Shown: piece by piece, positions 45,324 to 58,429 of the stretch
Numbering within the stretch: the stretch's first letter is position 1
Layout of the letters: the number at the start of each line of letters is the position of its first letter
NCBI RefSeq assembly: GCF_034190915.1
Contig: NW_026947506.1
Location: 14,073,501 to 14,137,500 of the forward strand
Direction of reading: 5' to 3'
Length of the DNA: 64,000 nt
DNA from: Cavia porcellus
Lineage: Eukaryota > Chordata > Mammalia > Rodentia > Caviidae
Translations under genes and position numbers: made by a program
Notes under the pieces: model-generated
Database searches by the model: none
Told to the model about the DNA's origin: nothing
The model's input: only the letters and a program-made list of their open reading frames with translations

Positions 45324-45762
45324 TGAAGGACAATTGAAATTTCAAGTAAAGCCCACTAAGAATACATGCCAAATCCCAGTGGGTGTGTTTGGGGCAACCC
45401 TGGTAAGAGAACAATCCTTTCTTTAGCTCCTGTTTTTATAGCCTTTGTGTGATCTCTGGCCTTGTAATGCTACTTGAGGTGACCTTACTGCCTTTTTATA
45501 ACTGATAGTCTTATAATGTAACAACTTGAGCTTTCCAAACTCTTTCAGTAATCCAAGATGTATACCCAACTCTCCAATCACGTGTACTAAATCTAGCTAT
45601 GTACATCTCCATTTGCTTTCCCTTTAAATTCCCTAAAACCCTCCTGGGCAAGGCTCTGGATTTTTAGGAATGATCCTACTCAGAGGCCCACCTAAGTAAT
45701 AAACTGCCTCCTATAGATCCTCAGGACTATTTCTTGTGATATGTCATCTGTTTTCCATAACA
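45324..45762 (+). mobile_element. 5' LTR of endogenous retrovirus B
   Basis: Starts with TG and ends with CA directly before a spacer and a primer-binding site. It matches 50251-50639: GAATTGAAA..TTCAA..TAAAG at the start, CTCCTGTTTTTA, ACTTGAGGTGACCTTACTGCCTTT.., TAATAAA..GCCTCCTA, ending TTTTCCATAACA. An AATAAA signal sits near 45700. The two LTRs are clearly diverged with indels (439 against 389 bases), which indicates an old integration. Confidence 0.85.
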
Positions 45763-45767
45763 TTTCT

Positions 45768-45785
45768 TGGTTCCCTGACCAGGAA
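45768..45785 (+). other. Primer-binding site, tRNA-Glu type
   Basis: TGGTTCCCTGACCAGGAA is complementary to the 3' end of tRNA-Glu (with CCA), with one change (CCAGG for CCGGG), five bases downstream of the LTR terminal CA. Position and match support a tRNA-Glu-primed class I retrovirus. Confidence 0.85.
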
Positions 45786-46480
45786 CAAACTGTTAAAAAA
45801 TAAGTCACAGGCTGAGGTCTGATGGCTGAAGCAGGAACCTCTCCTGGCTTCTTACTGGGATGGTGCACCCTCCAGTCTTTTTGGGTAGTGTCCTCTGAAA
45901 CACAGACTGGAGGCCCATGCTTGGCACTATTGGCCTTCCTAGACCCACAAGAGGGGGAAAGGATACAGCTGGGTTATAATACAAGATAAAAGCACCCATG
46001 GTGTCCCAGTCAGTTTATTACTCAGTCTGCCTAGTGGTAGGCAGAAAGCAAACCTGATCATCTCATTATTTTAGGTCACCTGCTGGGGATGGCAGTTGGA
46101 ATGTTTATTGTCTGAATACCTATAAAATGACTGTGTGAGTGTTTGTAATGATGGCAAAAGTAGAAAAGGCTTTTCTACCTATTCTCCATGGTGAAATATA
46201 TCTTCAGAGATATGGAGCTTGGGGCCAACCAGTGACTCCATGGATGCATCTAATACGGACTGAACAGAGAACCTATTGAAAATTTTCCATAGTCTGGATG
46301 TTCACAACATTGATGAGAGGCAAGTGAGGAAGCAGGAACTGAATGGCTCTCTCTGAAGGGCAACTTCACTTTGTTGCACCACCATTCAATGATACACCAC
46401 ACACCTTGTGGGAGATAGAATGGGTGCCAGGTGGAGTAAACCCAAGATCTTACATTGTACAGGGAAAAACTTCAAAGGAA
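45786..46480 (+). mobile_element. Leader/early internal region of ERV B
   Basis: Lies between the primer-binding site and the gag remnant, as expected for the packaging/leader region and gag start. No intact gag start codon or long frame can be assigned. Confidence 0.5.
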
Positions 46481-46960
46481 AATAACTGGATGACAAAACA
46501 CTAAAAATTGAACCCCAGAAGTTCCAAAACTCGTGTGAGTCTGACTGGTTAAACCTGTGCATTGGTTTGCCACTTGAAGGAAGTCTCAATGTTGCAAACA
46601 TTGGGTGAACCTGGGATGATGTAACAGACCCCAAGACTTGCTGACCTGACTCCTTCTCTTATATAAATTCTTGGCTTAACCTGTACCAAAACCTGCCATC
46701 ATATCTACATTCTATGTGATAAATGAAAGATGCTGATCATCAAAACAAATCCCCAAGACTGCTTGCAAGTCTCTTAGGTCTACCTTAAAACAGAGAAGCT
46801 TTATCTGATCCTTCTGAAGATCCAGAACCTGAAGTGCCACCTCCTTACAAACTGGGGATCCAAAAACCAGCCAGCCTCAGTGGCCCCAGTATTCTTCCCA
46901 GGACCAAAAAAGAGCTGCAAGTTCCAAAAAAGAGCTCTTCTCTTCCAGACTCCTCATAAC
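46480..46960 (+). pseudogene. gag remnant of ERV B (matrix end and p12-like region)
   Basis: In pieces across frames: a GSLNVANIG..W.DV segment and a proline/tyrosine segment (about 46570-46690) like the end of gammaretroviral matrix. A proline-rich p12-like stretch follows, with acidic repeats and the late-domain motif PPPY (codons 46837-46848). Several in-frame stops lie between the pieces. The capsid and nucleocapsid parts are not recognised downstream. Confidence 0.65.
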
Positions 46961-47899
46961 CCCAACAAACACAACCACAACCACTGCTGCAGCCACTGTA
47001 ATATGGCACAGACATCATGACTTGAAATGTCACTGCCAGCACTCCTCCAAGAATCTGTAGTGCCACTGTTGTCCCCACCATGAATCATGTCTCGGGGCTC
47101 AAATTTATTTTCCTGTCCTCCAACTGTATCTTCTAGAGTTCCCTTGGAATAATCAGTTATCCCTAATTCTACAGGATTCATGCCACCTGCCAAAGCCTAT
47201 GCTGAAATATTTCTCCCATTGTCTGAATGGCTGAATCTGTCATCTTTCCCATTCATTGCCCAGTCTATGCTCCCTGCAGCCCACATGGTGCCTCTGGCTA
47301 CTATCCCATACTACACTATTTCAATGCCTATAAATACTGCAACACCTAAACCTCACAATGATTCTTTATCACATGCCTTCAATTTGGAGAAAAGACTGAT
47401 GACCTTATCAACCATTGCCTCCACTCTTCCACTCAGCTTAGACTTTCAATTCATCTCCAATGGCCAATTTGTGTCTACCCTGGAGCCAAAAGAGGTGCAT
47501 TTAACCAAGCCCTCCTTGGTTTATCATCAGCCATTATGTTAAATGGGTTCCATGAATTGGAAACACCATGACACATCCTACTTGGACATGACTGAACTTT
47601 CATCCATCTTCCAGTGTCATCTGCCCATATGGAATGACTGGGAAACCTCTTTTGACCCAGTTCAATACTGGATAATATCTCCACATTTTAGGCATGATCC
47701 AAGCATGTGTGAACTCAAGAGTCCCTCCTCATCATAAGTATCCACCACTGTGCTTGACCTTGTTGCTTGAGTGAATAATATCTTCCCCTGATAATGTCCA
47801 CGTGGGGACTGCAATATAACAGGTCATGAGACCCTGGACCAAAACTGTACTCCTCTTCAGGTAGGCTCAAAATAGGGAGTGAAAAATCCAAAATCATTT

Positions 47900-47900
<1 letters not shown>
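46961..47900 (+). mobile_element. Unassigned internal part of ERV B
   Basis: The plus frame 47180-47542 (120 codons) and a further one at 47543-47737 are open but match no retroviral protein I recognise. The region occupies the place where capsid, protease and the front of reverse transcriptase should be, so it is either an insertion or very diverged. Confidence 0.4.
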
Positions 47901-48760
<860 letters not shown>

Positions 48761-49149
48761 CAATGAAGGTATAGGGCAATGCCACCTGCATCCTGGGTTC
48801 CTCTGTGAAACCAAACATCTATGCTGTATAGATGTCCTCATTTCTACTTCAGGTGCCCTTTATGGAACTTTTAAAATTTGTTCTGGAGGGTGTCATTGGG
48901 TGTTTTCAAGTGCAGAAATGAGTCTCTGTGCCTTGGCCTATATCATGCCTGATTTCTTTGTTTACTCAGGCCTCACATAAGTTCACCAGCCCAGCCAAGT
49001 GTGATGTGGTGGTGTTGTCACACAATTATAATTTAAAAACATATTTATAAAATAGCAAATTTATACATATTTTATGGTCATTAAGAGGACTCTGATCCAG
49101 TTCTTATTATGCTGTTTCTCCTGAATCCAATTGACCTTCCAGTGTTTCG

Positions 49150-49660
49150 AGCTCAGCTGCATACCTCTGATGAGCACCTAATCAGAGAAATTATCTATAC
49201 CTGAAGCCATCCAGACCTAGTCAAGAATGCTTTAGCTACACTAAATCTGTGACGGTCCCCTCCCCAAATGATTCTGTATTATTGTAATGACTTTCCCTAT
49301 ACTCACTTTGTAAGGACCCCTGTACTTCTTCCCAGAATGTTTCTATATTATGAGAAACTATTCCTTCATTCCAGCAAATCTGTTCGAGGGTAGCCTGCCT
49401 GTCAGTATACAGCTAAGATCATGTAACCAGTTATGTAACATCTTGTCATTTGCTTTGTAATACCCACTTCTAAAATCTATACAAACTAACCCATCTGTAA
49501 GCTTAGTGCTGCCATATTTGAGGAATTATCCACAACAGTCCACTGGCATGAAGGTTCATCAGTCTGCTGGTGTAAAAATGAAATCTTGCCTTATCTCCTC
49601 AGTGCAGACTCCTACCTTTGGTTTGTTTTGGTTTGGCTTGGCATGGGACTTTTCACATAA
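49150..49660 (+). mobile_element. Possible second LTR fragment inside ERV B
   Basis: The sequence has LTR style: CTGTACTTCTTCCCAGAATG, GTAACATCTTGTCATTTGCTTTGTAATACCC, ATCTATACAAACTAACCC, then AATGAAATCTTGCCTTATCTCC, like a U5 following a degraded poly(A) signal. It sits between pol and env remnants, where no LTR belongs, so it may be a solo LTR of another element. Ends not defined. Confidence 0.35.
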
Positions 49661-49784
49661 CAGTGGTCTTGACAATCTCGGCTGGGATAGCAACAGTAGA
49701 GAATCTAATTCTTAGTGCCACTGCCATGGGCATGGACCAAAAATAGTCTTTGAAATTGGACTCCTAAATACAGGATGCTTTACA

Positions 49785-50235
49785 AGTGCAACAATCACTT
49801 GACGCACTCCAAGACAAAACTGATTCTTTGGCTGCAGTGGTCCTAAAAACCAGAGCTTAAATCTCACTGCTCAACAAGGAGACATTTACTTGTTCTTAGA
49901 GCAAGAATGCTGCTGTTATGCTAGTAAGTTGGGCATTGTTAGAGAAACTGCTCTGCAGTTGCAAGAGATAATAAAGAAGTGGGCTCCAGGAAGGCAGACA
50001 AACTCCTGTTGGTGGAGTTCAATTGGAAATTGGAGCTACATAGGGAGTTGGAGTTCTCGTAGTACCACTAAGAGACCTCCTCCTCATACTCTTAACAGGA
50101 CTTTCCTCATGAAATTGGCTCACCTCTTTTATTACAAAATGAATTGATAATATTAGTTTGCAATTGATCATGAAGTCTGGTATGTCTCATACAGCCTTAA
50201 ATGCCAATATCACTGAAATTCATATTTCTGATTAA
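49785..50235 (+). pseudogene. env transmembrane-subunit remnant of ERV B
   Basis: A broken stretch of the TM ectodomain of a class I envelope: a coiled-coil heptad segment with L-x-x-x-T-D-S-L-A-x-V-V-L, then the region of the CX6CC disulfide motif (about 49890-49925), in which the first cysteine is replaced by tyrosine while the CC pair remains. A stop interrupts the reading before this motif, a frameshift follows it, and no surface subunit is recognised upstream. Not a functional envelope gene. Confidence 0.7.
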
Positions 50236-50236
50236 C

Positions 50237-50250
50237 TAAAAGTGGGGAAA
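50237..50250 (+). other. Polypurine tract of ERV B
   Basis: AAAAGTGGGGAAA immediately before the TG of the 3' LTR: the purine-rich plus-strand primer position expected in a retrovirus, with one T interruption. Confidence 0.75.
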
Positions 50251-50639
50251 TGAATGCGAATTAAAACTTCAAATTAAAGTACACCAAGAGAACCTTCCAA
50301 ATCACAGTGGTCATATCTGCGTGATCCTGATAACAGAAGATTCCTTTCCTTGTGTAACTCCTGTTTTTACTTCCTTGTGTGGCTGATGGGCTTATAGTAT
50401 GACTTCAGGTGTCCTTACTGCCTTTGTGGATAGCCTTACAATGTAAATTGAGCTGTTCAGATGTCCACAGTAACCTATGATAGACACCTAGCCCCCCAGT
50501 AATACTTGCAAAATCTGCCTATGTACCTCCCTGCTTCCTTCACATTTAAAAGCTTCAAAACAGAGGCTCACAGGTATAATAAATTTCCTTCTAAATGTTG
50601 TTTCTGTTTCTTACCACACTTAGTGTGCTTTCCATAACA
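50251..50639 (+). mobile_element. 3' LTR of endogenous retrovirus B
   Basis: Starts TGAATGCGAATT and ends TTTCCATAACA. Homologous throughout to 45324-45762, with a TATAATAAATTTCC poly(A)-signal region (about 50575). The flanking 4-mers GTTT (before the 5' LTR) and ATTT (after the 3' LTR) differ at one position and may be the decayed target-site duplication. The preserved LTR pair defines a provirus of about 5.3 kb, much shorter than a full gammaretrovirus, so internal deletions occurred. Confidence 0.85.
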
Positions 50640-51340
50640 ATTTTGTTATTTCTGTTTGACATAGCAGATTCACCAGAACAACTTTGTCAAAAATGGAGTA
50701 TATGACATATATTGAGACTATAACTTTACTCAGTGGGCCTTAAGTAACACCACAGCTTGTCTCTCTTTCCTAAATGAAGAAGTAAAAATCATTTTACTGG
50801 GGTTTTGACCTAAATGAAGAAGCAAAAATCATTTTACTGGGGTTTTGACTTTAATTTCATACACAAACCTGAGTGTAATCCCCCAACAGTGGTCATATAA
50901 CTGCCTCATCACTAGACTACCAGCTGGTTTCATGTCAGTTTCAGGCAGTCTCTGAACATCAGCAAAACACAAACAAATATTCTGCCCCTCAAAAACACAT
51001 TTTTTTCTGGTGTCAAACACCCTCAATAGCCAATGAAGTCCTTCTTCCCAGCAGAAACTTCTCAAGGCTCATCTTTGCCAGCAGGATTTCTATCAGCATT
51101 CTGGTATGCTAAGTTTCAGCCAGATTCTCCCATAATAACCAAAGAAATGGTGTCCTTTATCATCTGGTAACTCTAAACCTATCCAAGCTCCACCCACAAG
51201 TCATTCTCAAAGACTCCTAAACCACATGCTTAGTTACAGTCACAGCAACAACCTCGCTTCCTTGAAAGCAAAATCTATCTTACTTACATTTCTGTAATTG
51301 TTGAGAAAAACACTCAATGGTAAAAGTTAATGGGGTAAAG
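50640..51340. other. Remainder of the split LTR, then spacer
   Basis: 50640-50665 may complete the older LTR (see 44996-45323). The rest shows no gene; it includes the 40-base direct duplication at 50769. Confidence 0.4.
50769..50848. repeat. Two tandem 40-base units
   Basis: CCTAAATGAAGAAGTAAAAA..GGGGTTTTGA occurs at 50769-50808 and 50809-50848, differing at one base (AAGT/AAGC). A recent simple tandem duplication. Confidence 0.95.
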
Positions 51341-51342
51341 TT

Positions 51343-51430
51343 TGGGGCTAGGCACTTAGCTTGGTGGCACTAGCCACTGCTTGTCATGTGCAAAGTTATA
51401 CGTTTGATCCTCAGTACTGAAGAAAGATAA
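51343..51430 (+). mobile_element. Diverged ID SINE
   Basis: GGGGCTAGGCACTTAGCTTGGTGGCACTAGCC.., GTTTGATCCTCAGTACTGAAGAAAGATAAGG. A and B boxes recognisable with many changes; older than the GATAAAAAGG copies. Confidence 0.8.
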
Positions 51431-51807
51431 GGAGTGAGAAATCAAACCCATCATAAATTGGTTATTGATGCTGTCTCACAAAGTCAAAAATAAATAAACA
51501 AATAAACAAATGGGCAAACTTTCATTTAGCTCACATTTTGTAGTGGTTTCAGTCCATGATTTCCTGGCTCTTATGGAAGGTAGCTTGGCATAGGACTAAC
51601 TTTTAGAGTAGCAGAACATATGAAAAACAAGAAAGGAGGAGGAAACCACTCTCATTCTGGTCCTTTTTTTAAGCCAGATAGTTGGGATTAGGGCAATGCC
51701 AATCCAATCAGGGAAATCACAGAAGAAATTTGCACATTTCATGTCATAACACTCAATCGCATCATTGAACCATGAATCAATGACAGAATTCTGAAAAATA
51801 CCAATAT

Positions 51808-51940
51808 GAAACTGCATGACGGGGCTGGAGGTTTAGCTCAGTGGCATAAGTGCCTGCCTTGCAAGCAGGCAGTCGTGAGTTCGATCCCCGGTACCAATAA
51901 AAAGGAAAAAGACAAAAAAAAAAAAAAAGAAACTGCATGA
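51808..51940 (+). mobile_element. Young ID SINE with target-site duplication
   Basis: GGGGCTGGAGGTTTAGCTCA at 51821, CCTGCCTTGCAAGCAGG, GAGTTCGATCCCCGGTACC, AATAAAAAGGAAAAAGAC and an A-run. GAAACTGCATGA flanks it (51808-51819 and 51929-51940). Nearly consensus. Confidence 0.96.
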
Positions 51941-52745
51941 GTCTTTGGGAGGATGTTGAAACACAAACCATAACACAGTAAAATCTCGATTTTATAAAAT
52001 GATTCATTTTCAGCTTCTTCTAAATTTACCCACCCATTAATATTAAATACAGCAAGGCCCTGGAACAGTTATACATAGTATCTTGGCTTAAAAAGCTACC
52101 CTGTGACCCAGCAAGATCCATGTGTTACTGCACATGGATAGCAGTACACATGGGAAGCCATTGAATCAGCAAGACCTGAGAAGGGGCACACATGATGGAC
52201 AGCTGAGAGAAGTATAGCACAAAAGTCTAAAGCAACAGTGAGAATGTGAGCCAGCAGTTAGTTAACTGGATGAATCAGCACTAAATTTTGGCACAGAGAT
52301 ATGTGAAATACAATGGGCAGGTGGGGGTGCCTTTTTTTAAACAAAGGGCTTGGAGAGAACTCTAGCAACAGAAAGAACTTCCAGGACCTTTATCCAGAGG
52401 CCAAGATTTGCCCCTTTCCCAGCAGAAACCCTACTGCAAACTGTATAGGAGTAAACAACATATTTCTAGGATCTTTTTTGGACCTGCCACAAAACTACTA
52501 AAGGAATAGTTTTATTTTTCTCAGTTGGATTGATTTTCCTTTTTGATTATTTTTGTTTTTTGTTTTGTCTGATTTTGATTTTTTCATTTAAGTTTAAAGG
52601 GAATAAAACAGAACAATAGAACAAACTGAAGCAATGATAAGATAGTAGGCAATCTACAATAGTTATTAAATTGCTTATTGTTTTTCTCTAAATAATTGCT
52701 CAGATTACCAGCTTTAGACTATCAAAGACAAACAATGAGTTCCTC
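51941..52745. other. Spacer
   Basis: No recognised gene or repeat; T-rich toward the right end (about 52510-52590), which may be the start of L1-related sequence. Confidence 0.4.
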
Positions 52746-52749
52746 TGAA

Positions 52750-53060
52750 TTGCTGGTTTGCTCTCAGAGCAGGGAGGCTGTACTTTTCTCTGCAGCCTGA
52801 ATGCTGGCTTGCTCACAGTTGGGTTTTTAGCTTCTCTCAAGTCTGTGGTTAGGCTGGCTCATTGGCAAGGGCTTAGGTCCCTTTCTGCCTCTCCGTGTGC
52901 TATGCTCCACCTGGCTCACAGCTTGAGGCTTGTCTTCCTTCTTGGTTCTCACCATTCCTTGCTCTGGCTGTCTCACAGGTGGGGACTTAGTATCTTTCTT
53001 GGTTCTGCCCAGTCTTAACTCAAAGTGGCTCAACTAGCTTTGTTTTTTTTTTTTTTTTTT
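52750..53060 (+). repeat. Five diverged tandem units (about 55 bases) upstream of an L1 fragment
   Basis: Units begin CTGG(C/T)T..CTCA near 52750, 52803, 52854, 52911 and 52962 and carry a T(G/C)..CTT(T/C)CT(T/G) core followed by a TTCT..CC end. The array ends in a T-run at about 53041-53060. The 86-codon frame 52758-53018 is a by-product of the repeat. Position just 5' of L1 5'UTR-like sequence suggests decayed L1 promoter monomers. Confidence 0.65.
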
Positions 53061-54560
53061 CTTTTTTGTGATTATTTTTTCAGTTCTTGTCTTGCTTCCT
53101 TGACTTGCTTCATGAATTAGATTTCTTACATTTTTCTTTCTTAATAATCATCCAAATTCGCTTTTTCTAGAAAAGCCTACCTTGATTTTATGATACTTTC
53201 ATGTGAGTAAATGTTTTCTCTTTCCTCTCTGTCTCACTTCAAAGCCCCTCTGCTTTTGCTTTTATTCTTTTTTTCTAGTGTGCTCTTCGAGTTTCCCAAA
53301 ACTTGGGTGAGGATATTTGACACTCCAGCCTTGCTCCTACATGATTTGCAAATATCCATCTCTCTATCTTGTCCCATATACCTTTCTAACTGCCCACAAC
53401 AGGGAAAACTTAATCTATTAAAGAGAAATTTACTGTATACAATTTCCTTGTATATGTTGCACTTTGTTACAAAAATGTAGAACTTGCTCCAATGCTTAGT
53501 GGTATCAAGTTGACTGTTGGCAGAGTTTGTCAGGAGCTAGACATTATCCAGAACATCATACATGCTATAGTAAGTTTTTATCTCTTGGATTACAATACTG
53601 TGGTTGTATAGACTCATAACCGTCACTGTAGTCCAACACCTAAGGGCTGGGTGCTCAGTCAAATTAATAGCAACATATCATTTTCAGTGTGTTGAGAAGG
53701 TTGATTCTTAGAATAAACAGAAAGACACATATTACATAACCTGAAAGATATTTCTGAGGATCAGATATTTCCTATAGAAGTCTTGAAAATGGTAAAAAGG
53801 CTATGTTCCATAAGACAACTACAAGCATTAAAGCAGGAAACAAAAGAACATAGAAAATGAGAAAACACAGAAGCAAAATGTAACCTCAGAGCTTAAGCCC
53901 ACTAATGCTAAATTGAGAGCACTATGAAGGAAAGAAAATTTGGAGCAAACCACTGGAATTTTCAGAAATGATAGTCACAGAATGAAAATAAATGGAAGAA
54001 GTTACAGAAAAAATCATCACTAACATGACAAAAAATGGCAACCAAAGTGAAAGACATTAAGGAAGACATACACAATTCAGTAGAAGAGCTCAGAAATGTG
54101 ACAGAAACCACCAGTGCCCAACATGGAACCCATGACAAAAATCCAAACAAAAATCCAGGAGATCAATATTTCATTGAAAGTATATGGAACAGACAGAATC
54201 AAGTTGAGGGCAGAATATCAGATCTAGAAGACAGAGCTGTGGTTAGAGGCTTTGAAAAGAAAGAAGTCTTAAAAACAGCAACAGACCATAAAAAGGTCAC
54301 CCAACAACTGCAAGATTAACTAAAGGAGGACATAAGATTGATTGAAGTCAGGGAGATTGCTGGACACAGAGAAAAAACCATAAAATATTTCTTCACAGAA
54401 GTATTCAACATGGCTTAATAAAGTAGGACTCCCACTGAAGAGTCTCAGAGGAAATCAACTAAAAATATAAACAATTAGAAGAAATGGTGAGATATGTACC
54501 CTTACACAAAAATTAATCTGAAATTAGAGATATGTAGTTAAACAAGATGTTATAAAGAAA
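53061..54560 (+). mobile_element. L1 fragment 1: 5'UTR-like region and ORF1 part
   Basis: 53160-53900 matches 55795-56560 (CATGTGAGTAAA, TCTCACTTC/TTCACTTC..CTTTTGCTTT, CTTAA..AAAGGAAA/AGAGAAATT.ACTG.ATAC, GGGCTCAG/TGCTCAGTCA). This marks a shared leader of one L1 family. The plus frame 54035-54319 (94 codons) carries the coiled-coil end of ORF1p, recognisable by the NQVEGRISDLEDRA pattern (about 54195-54236). ORF1 breaks at 54320; the RNA-binding C-terminus and ORF2 do not follow. A 3'-incomplete, dead copy. Confidence 0.75.
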
Positions 54561-54589
54561 TAGAGCAAACCACAGATCTCCCTGTAGCC

Positions 54590-57500
54590 CTGCAGCTGGC
54601 TAGATTTGATCAGACCAGAAGCTGCCATTGCCAGGAACAGCCTCCCCCCAAATACTGTAAAGATAATAAGGATGTGTCACACTCAATCCAAACAGGATAC
54701 ACCTAGAATATAAGGTGCATCAGCCCTTTTAATTTCCTGGAAATAAAGGACACAGAAACCTAAAAAGCAATTTCACTGGCAAATACAGAATGAGTTTCAC
54801 CTTCCTCCACAATGGGCTGCCATTTTTTCTTTTCTTTCCTCTTCTTTTTCTTTTTCATTCTCTGTCAAGCACCATAACCACTAATGGGAGTTCCTGATGT
54901 CATAGTGAGGAACCAGACATGATATTAAGGATTGGTAGTGAAACAAAACAACTACTCCTGCACTAACACTGGTATGAGAAAGAATCTCCCCATGTCAGCT
55001 GGGACAAGTCCTTCACTTCTCTGTCACCAGTGATCCAAAACACAAGCACCCATGTGCTGGGAAGTCAGGAACTCCCTCCAACTTGTGACCTGCAGCATGA
55101 GCATAAGGAATGGGAACCAAGAAATTCTCCATCCCATGGCAAACATCACAAAACCTCTTGGGCCAAGAAGCCAACACTCCCTCTGACTTTTGACAACCAG
55201 CATCTGAAAAAGAAGGCAGATTGTGAGAGGAGGCAGACATGTGGAATGGAGCAGGCTGTGTAAGTTTTTGAGGTGTCAGATTTACCCAGGACTGGGAGCA
55301 GTTTTGGGCTGAATCTGTTTGAGGATTTCACAGCAAAGAGAAGATTAATGCAGAGACAAACAGGGTAAGGAGTGGTGAGCCGATTTAATAGAATGTTTTA
55401 TACAATAGACTGGTCAGATCACTGATATATGGAGGCCAACATCAAACCCACATGTAATCTTGCATGAATATATAACAAAATCGATAGAACACTGATTAGA
55501 ACAATACCTCAGAGCAGTGGGCACACAGGAATTTTATTTTATCCCAAGTGAGTATATATTTAGAATATATTCTTGTCCCATTTACTTTTCTGCAAAAGAG
55601 AATATTGCAGCCTGATAACAAATTTTGTTTGCAAACAGAGGGGAGAGTGTTTATTTTCAAGTTGGGTTTTGTTTGGTTGGTGTTTTGTTTGCTTGTTTAT
55701 TAAGATTCTTATTTGCTTATTTAGGTTCATGTATATATATTTTTTCTTTCCTTTTTGTCTATTTTTCACTCCCTCATCAAATATCATTGTGGTTCTCAGA
55801 ACATTTTCATGTGAGTAAACATTGTACACTAACCTTTCTGATTCACTTCCAATAATCTTTTGCTTTCTGCATTGTTTGTCTCTGGCCCTCTTCTCCCACT
55901 TCTCAAGGCTTGCATAATAATCCTATCATCCAGCTTTGTTACAATATTTCGTTTCATCTCTCTTTATGTTTTGTCAACTTTATCTCTGAAATCTTACTAC
56001 AAAGAATAATCACTCTACTTAAAGGAAATTCACTGCATACAAGTTCCCATTTTGTGTTGTGGTTTCTTCAATTTGTGTTGGGATCTGTGTTGCATATCTT
56101 TACCTCATGGCTCATAATACCAAGTGAAGATTTATCACAATTTGTAAGTATATAGAATGTGCATGATGGCATTGTTATTGCTGATTCTATTGCTTTAGCC
56201 AGTATACCATAATTGTAATCAGTAATTGTACCTTCTATAACAATATGGTGATTATCTGTGCTCATAAACATCACCATTATCCAAACAAAGAAACTGAGGG
56301 CTCAGTCACATTGATGGAAGGATCCCATCCTTAAGAAATTGGAAAGGTAGGATCTTGGGATAGGCACAAAAGTGACAATCTTCCTATGTAGAGAACACAT
56401 CTGCAAAAATACACATTTCCTAGGTAGGCTTCAACATTAGTAAGGAAACTATCATCTGTAAGAAATATATAGGCATCCACACAGAAATGAAATAAAATAA
56501 AATAGAAAATAGAAAATAATATGCAGAAGCAAAACCCAACCTGAGAGTTACAGCCCACCTAGGAAATGTTCAAGTGGTAATGATGTAGAGAAAAACAGAA
56601 GTCACCACTTGCAAATTTCTTAAATGTTTGCAGTGGAAGCTCCAAACACATGCAGATTCCTACAAAGACCAGATCAGGTGAACTAAAAAATGATTACCAT
56701 GATGAAAGACTTACTCACCAGGGGTAGAGTACACATATGTAAAAAAACTGACCAGCACAGAAAAATAATGGAAATTAATAATACATAACATAGCAATAAA
56801 TGAAATCCATCAGGCAATAAAGAGATATTCAGGAAATAAAAATCTCCATTCAAGGTTGGCAAAATCTCTCAATTAAAGGGAAATCATAGTTGAAGTTCTA
56901 GAAGACAAACTTACAGCTAGCGATCATGTAGAGCAAGATCTTTTGAAAATAAGTAGGGATCATGAAAAATTTCCAAAAGCTGAAAAAATAATAACAGATT
57001 GACTGGAGACAATTAAAAAGCAGATGGCAGCACAAATGACATTAAAAATTTGTTCATGGAAGTAATGGCAGAAATAGTCCCAAATATGGAAAAACCATTC
57101 CACATAGATATAAATGGGGCATAAAGATCTCTAATTAATCATTGTAAAAATAAGAATACATGAAGGCATATAATAATTAAGATGGAGAAAATCTAGAACA
57201 ATAACTGAAAATTAAAAATTAGAGAAAAGAAACAAATCATCTATAAATGAAAGCCCATCAGAACTATAGCACACTTCTCATCATAAAACCTTAAGTTATG
57301 GGAAATGTGAATTGCCATATTCCAAGATATGAAAGAAAATAACTTCCAACCCACATTGAATTTACCTGCAAAACAGTCTTTCTGGTTTAATGTAGATGTA
57401 ACACACATTCATCGCAAAGAAGTCAACTGAAGAAATTCATGTGCAAAAACCAGGAGGGCTACGATGTGTTCTGAAAGGTATACAGAGACTTATGAATGTG

Positions 57501-57960
57501 CACAAATCCAAAACCACCAATAGAAAGAAGCCACCAGAGAGGATAAGTGGTAAAACACAGGGAAAACACAAGGAACAAGCAGCATATAATAATATGACAA
57601 TTATGAGTCAATCCATGTTAGTTATATCCATCTATGTAAATGGTTTCAACTCACCAGTCAAAAGTAGTAGACTGGCAGCATGCATCAAGAAATAAGATAC
57701 AAACATATTCTGTACAAAAACAAACACAAGTAACTCAAAAAGAAACACATACACTGAAATTAAAAGATGAAAAACAATATTCTATGAGGGAGAAATGCAG
57801 AAAAGTGCAGTGGTAGGGGTTCTAATTTCAGAGAATCTTAATGTCAAGCTAATATAGATCAAAAGAGATTTCTTTTAAAAGGCCGTTACATATTTAAAGG
57901 AAAAATTCAAGAAGAGACAATAATTATAGGTGTAAAAGCACCAAATATAGGGGATTGAAA
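54590..57960 (+). mobile_element. L1 fragment 2: 5'UTR, degenerate ORF1, start of ORF2
   Basis: 54590-55380 is GC-richer with L1 5'UTR character (TGGGCTGAATCTG.., CAAACAGGGTAAGG). 55795-56560 repeats the leader of fragment 1. 56810-57560 is a degenerate ORF1-like stretch with many stops; CAAGATATGAAAGAAAATAACTTCCAACCCA (57334) is typical of its C-terminal part. 57625-57690 encodes the start of ORF2 (a V-N-G-x-N-S-P-x-K pattern), and the first endonuclease segment fades near 57960. No long frame is intact. Confidence 0.7.
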
Positions 57961-58400
57961 GTCCACTCCTAAGTTCTTTTATGGTCATCAATTATGTTTT
58001 GTTAATGACATTCTGAATGCCTATTTTTTTGTAGAGGCGAGCATTGTGCAATTAGACTTGATATTTTATTGTTTGGTTGTTATATACAGAGAGAAAACTA
58101 GACAGTTTCTTTGGCTAATATGAAACTGACAAATGGAAAATATGGGCACCCTCTTTGGGAGAAAAATTTTGAGGAAACAGGGCTGTATTAGGAAATTGGT
58201 GTAGGAAAGGGAGTGGCCTCAGAAAATCCTGAAGTGTGCTCACATGGCAGAGAAAACATTAAGGCCTGATACTTTGAAGAAGAGATTTTGAGGAGGGAAA
58301 GCAAATAAGAGGCTCAAGAATGGTTGTCAGGTGTCTGTAATCTCTGTGTAAATTTTCATTAAAGCATGAGAGAGTGGAGTGGACTCAGGCTCTGGTAGGG
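57961..58400. other. Spacer between L1 fragments
   Basis: AT-rich, no recognised element. It separates the ORF2 start of fragment 2 from the tandem repeats before fragment 3. Confidence 0.4.
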
Positions 58401-58429
58401 CCCTGCCCAGTGAATACAAGCAGCTTAAC

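Noticed and set aside
52758..53018. 86-codon plus frame as a membrane-like small protein
   Set aside because: Generated by the roughly 55-base tandem repeat upstream of an L1 fragment.
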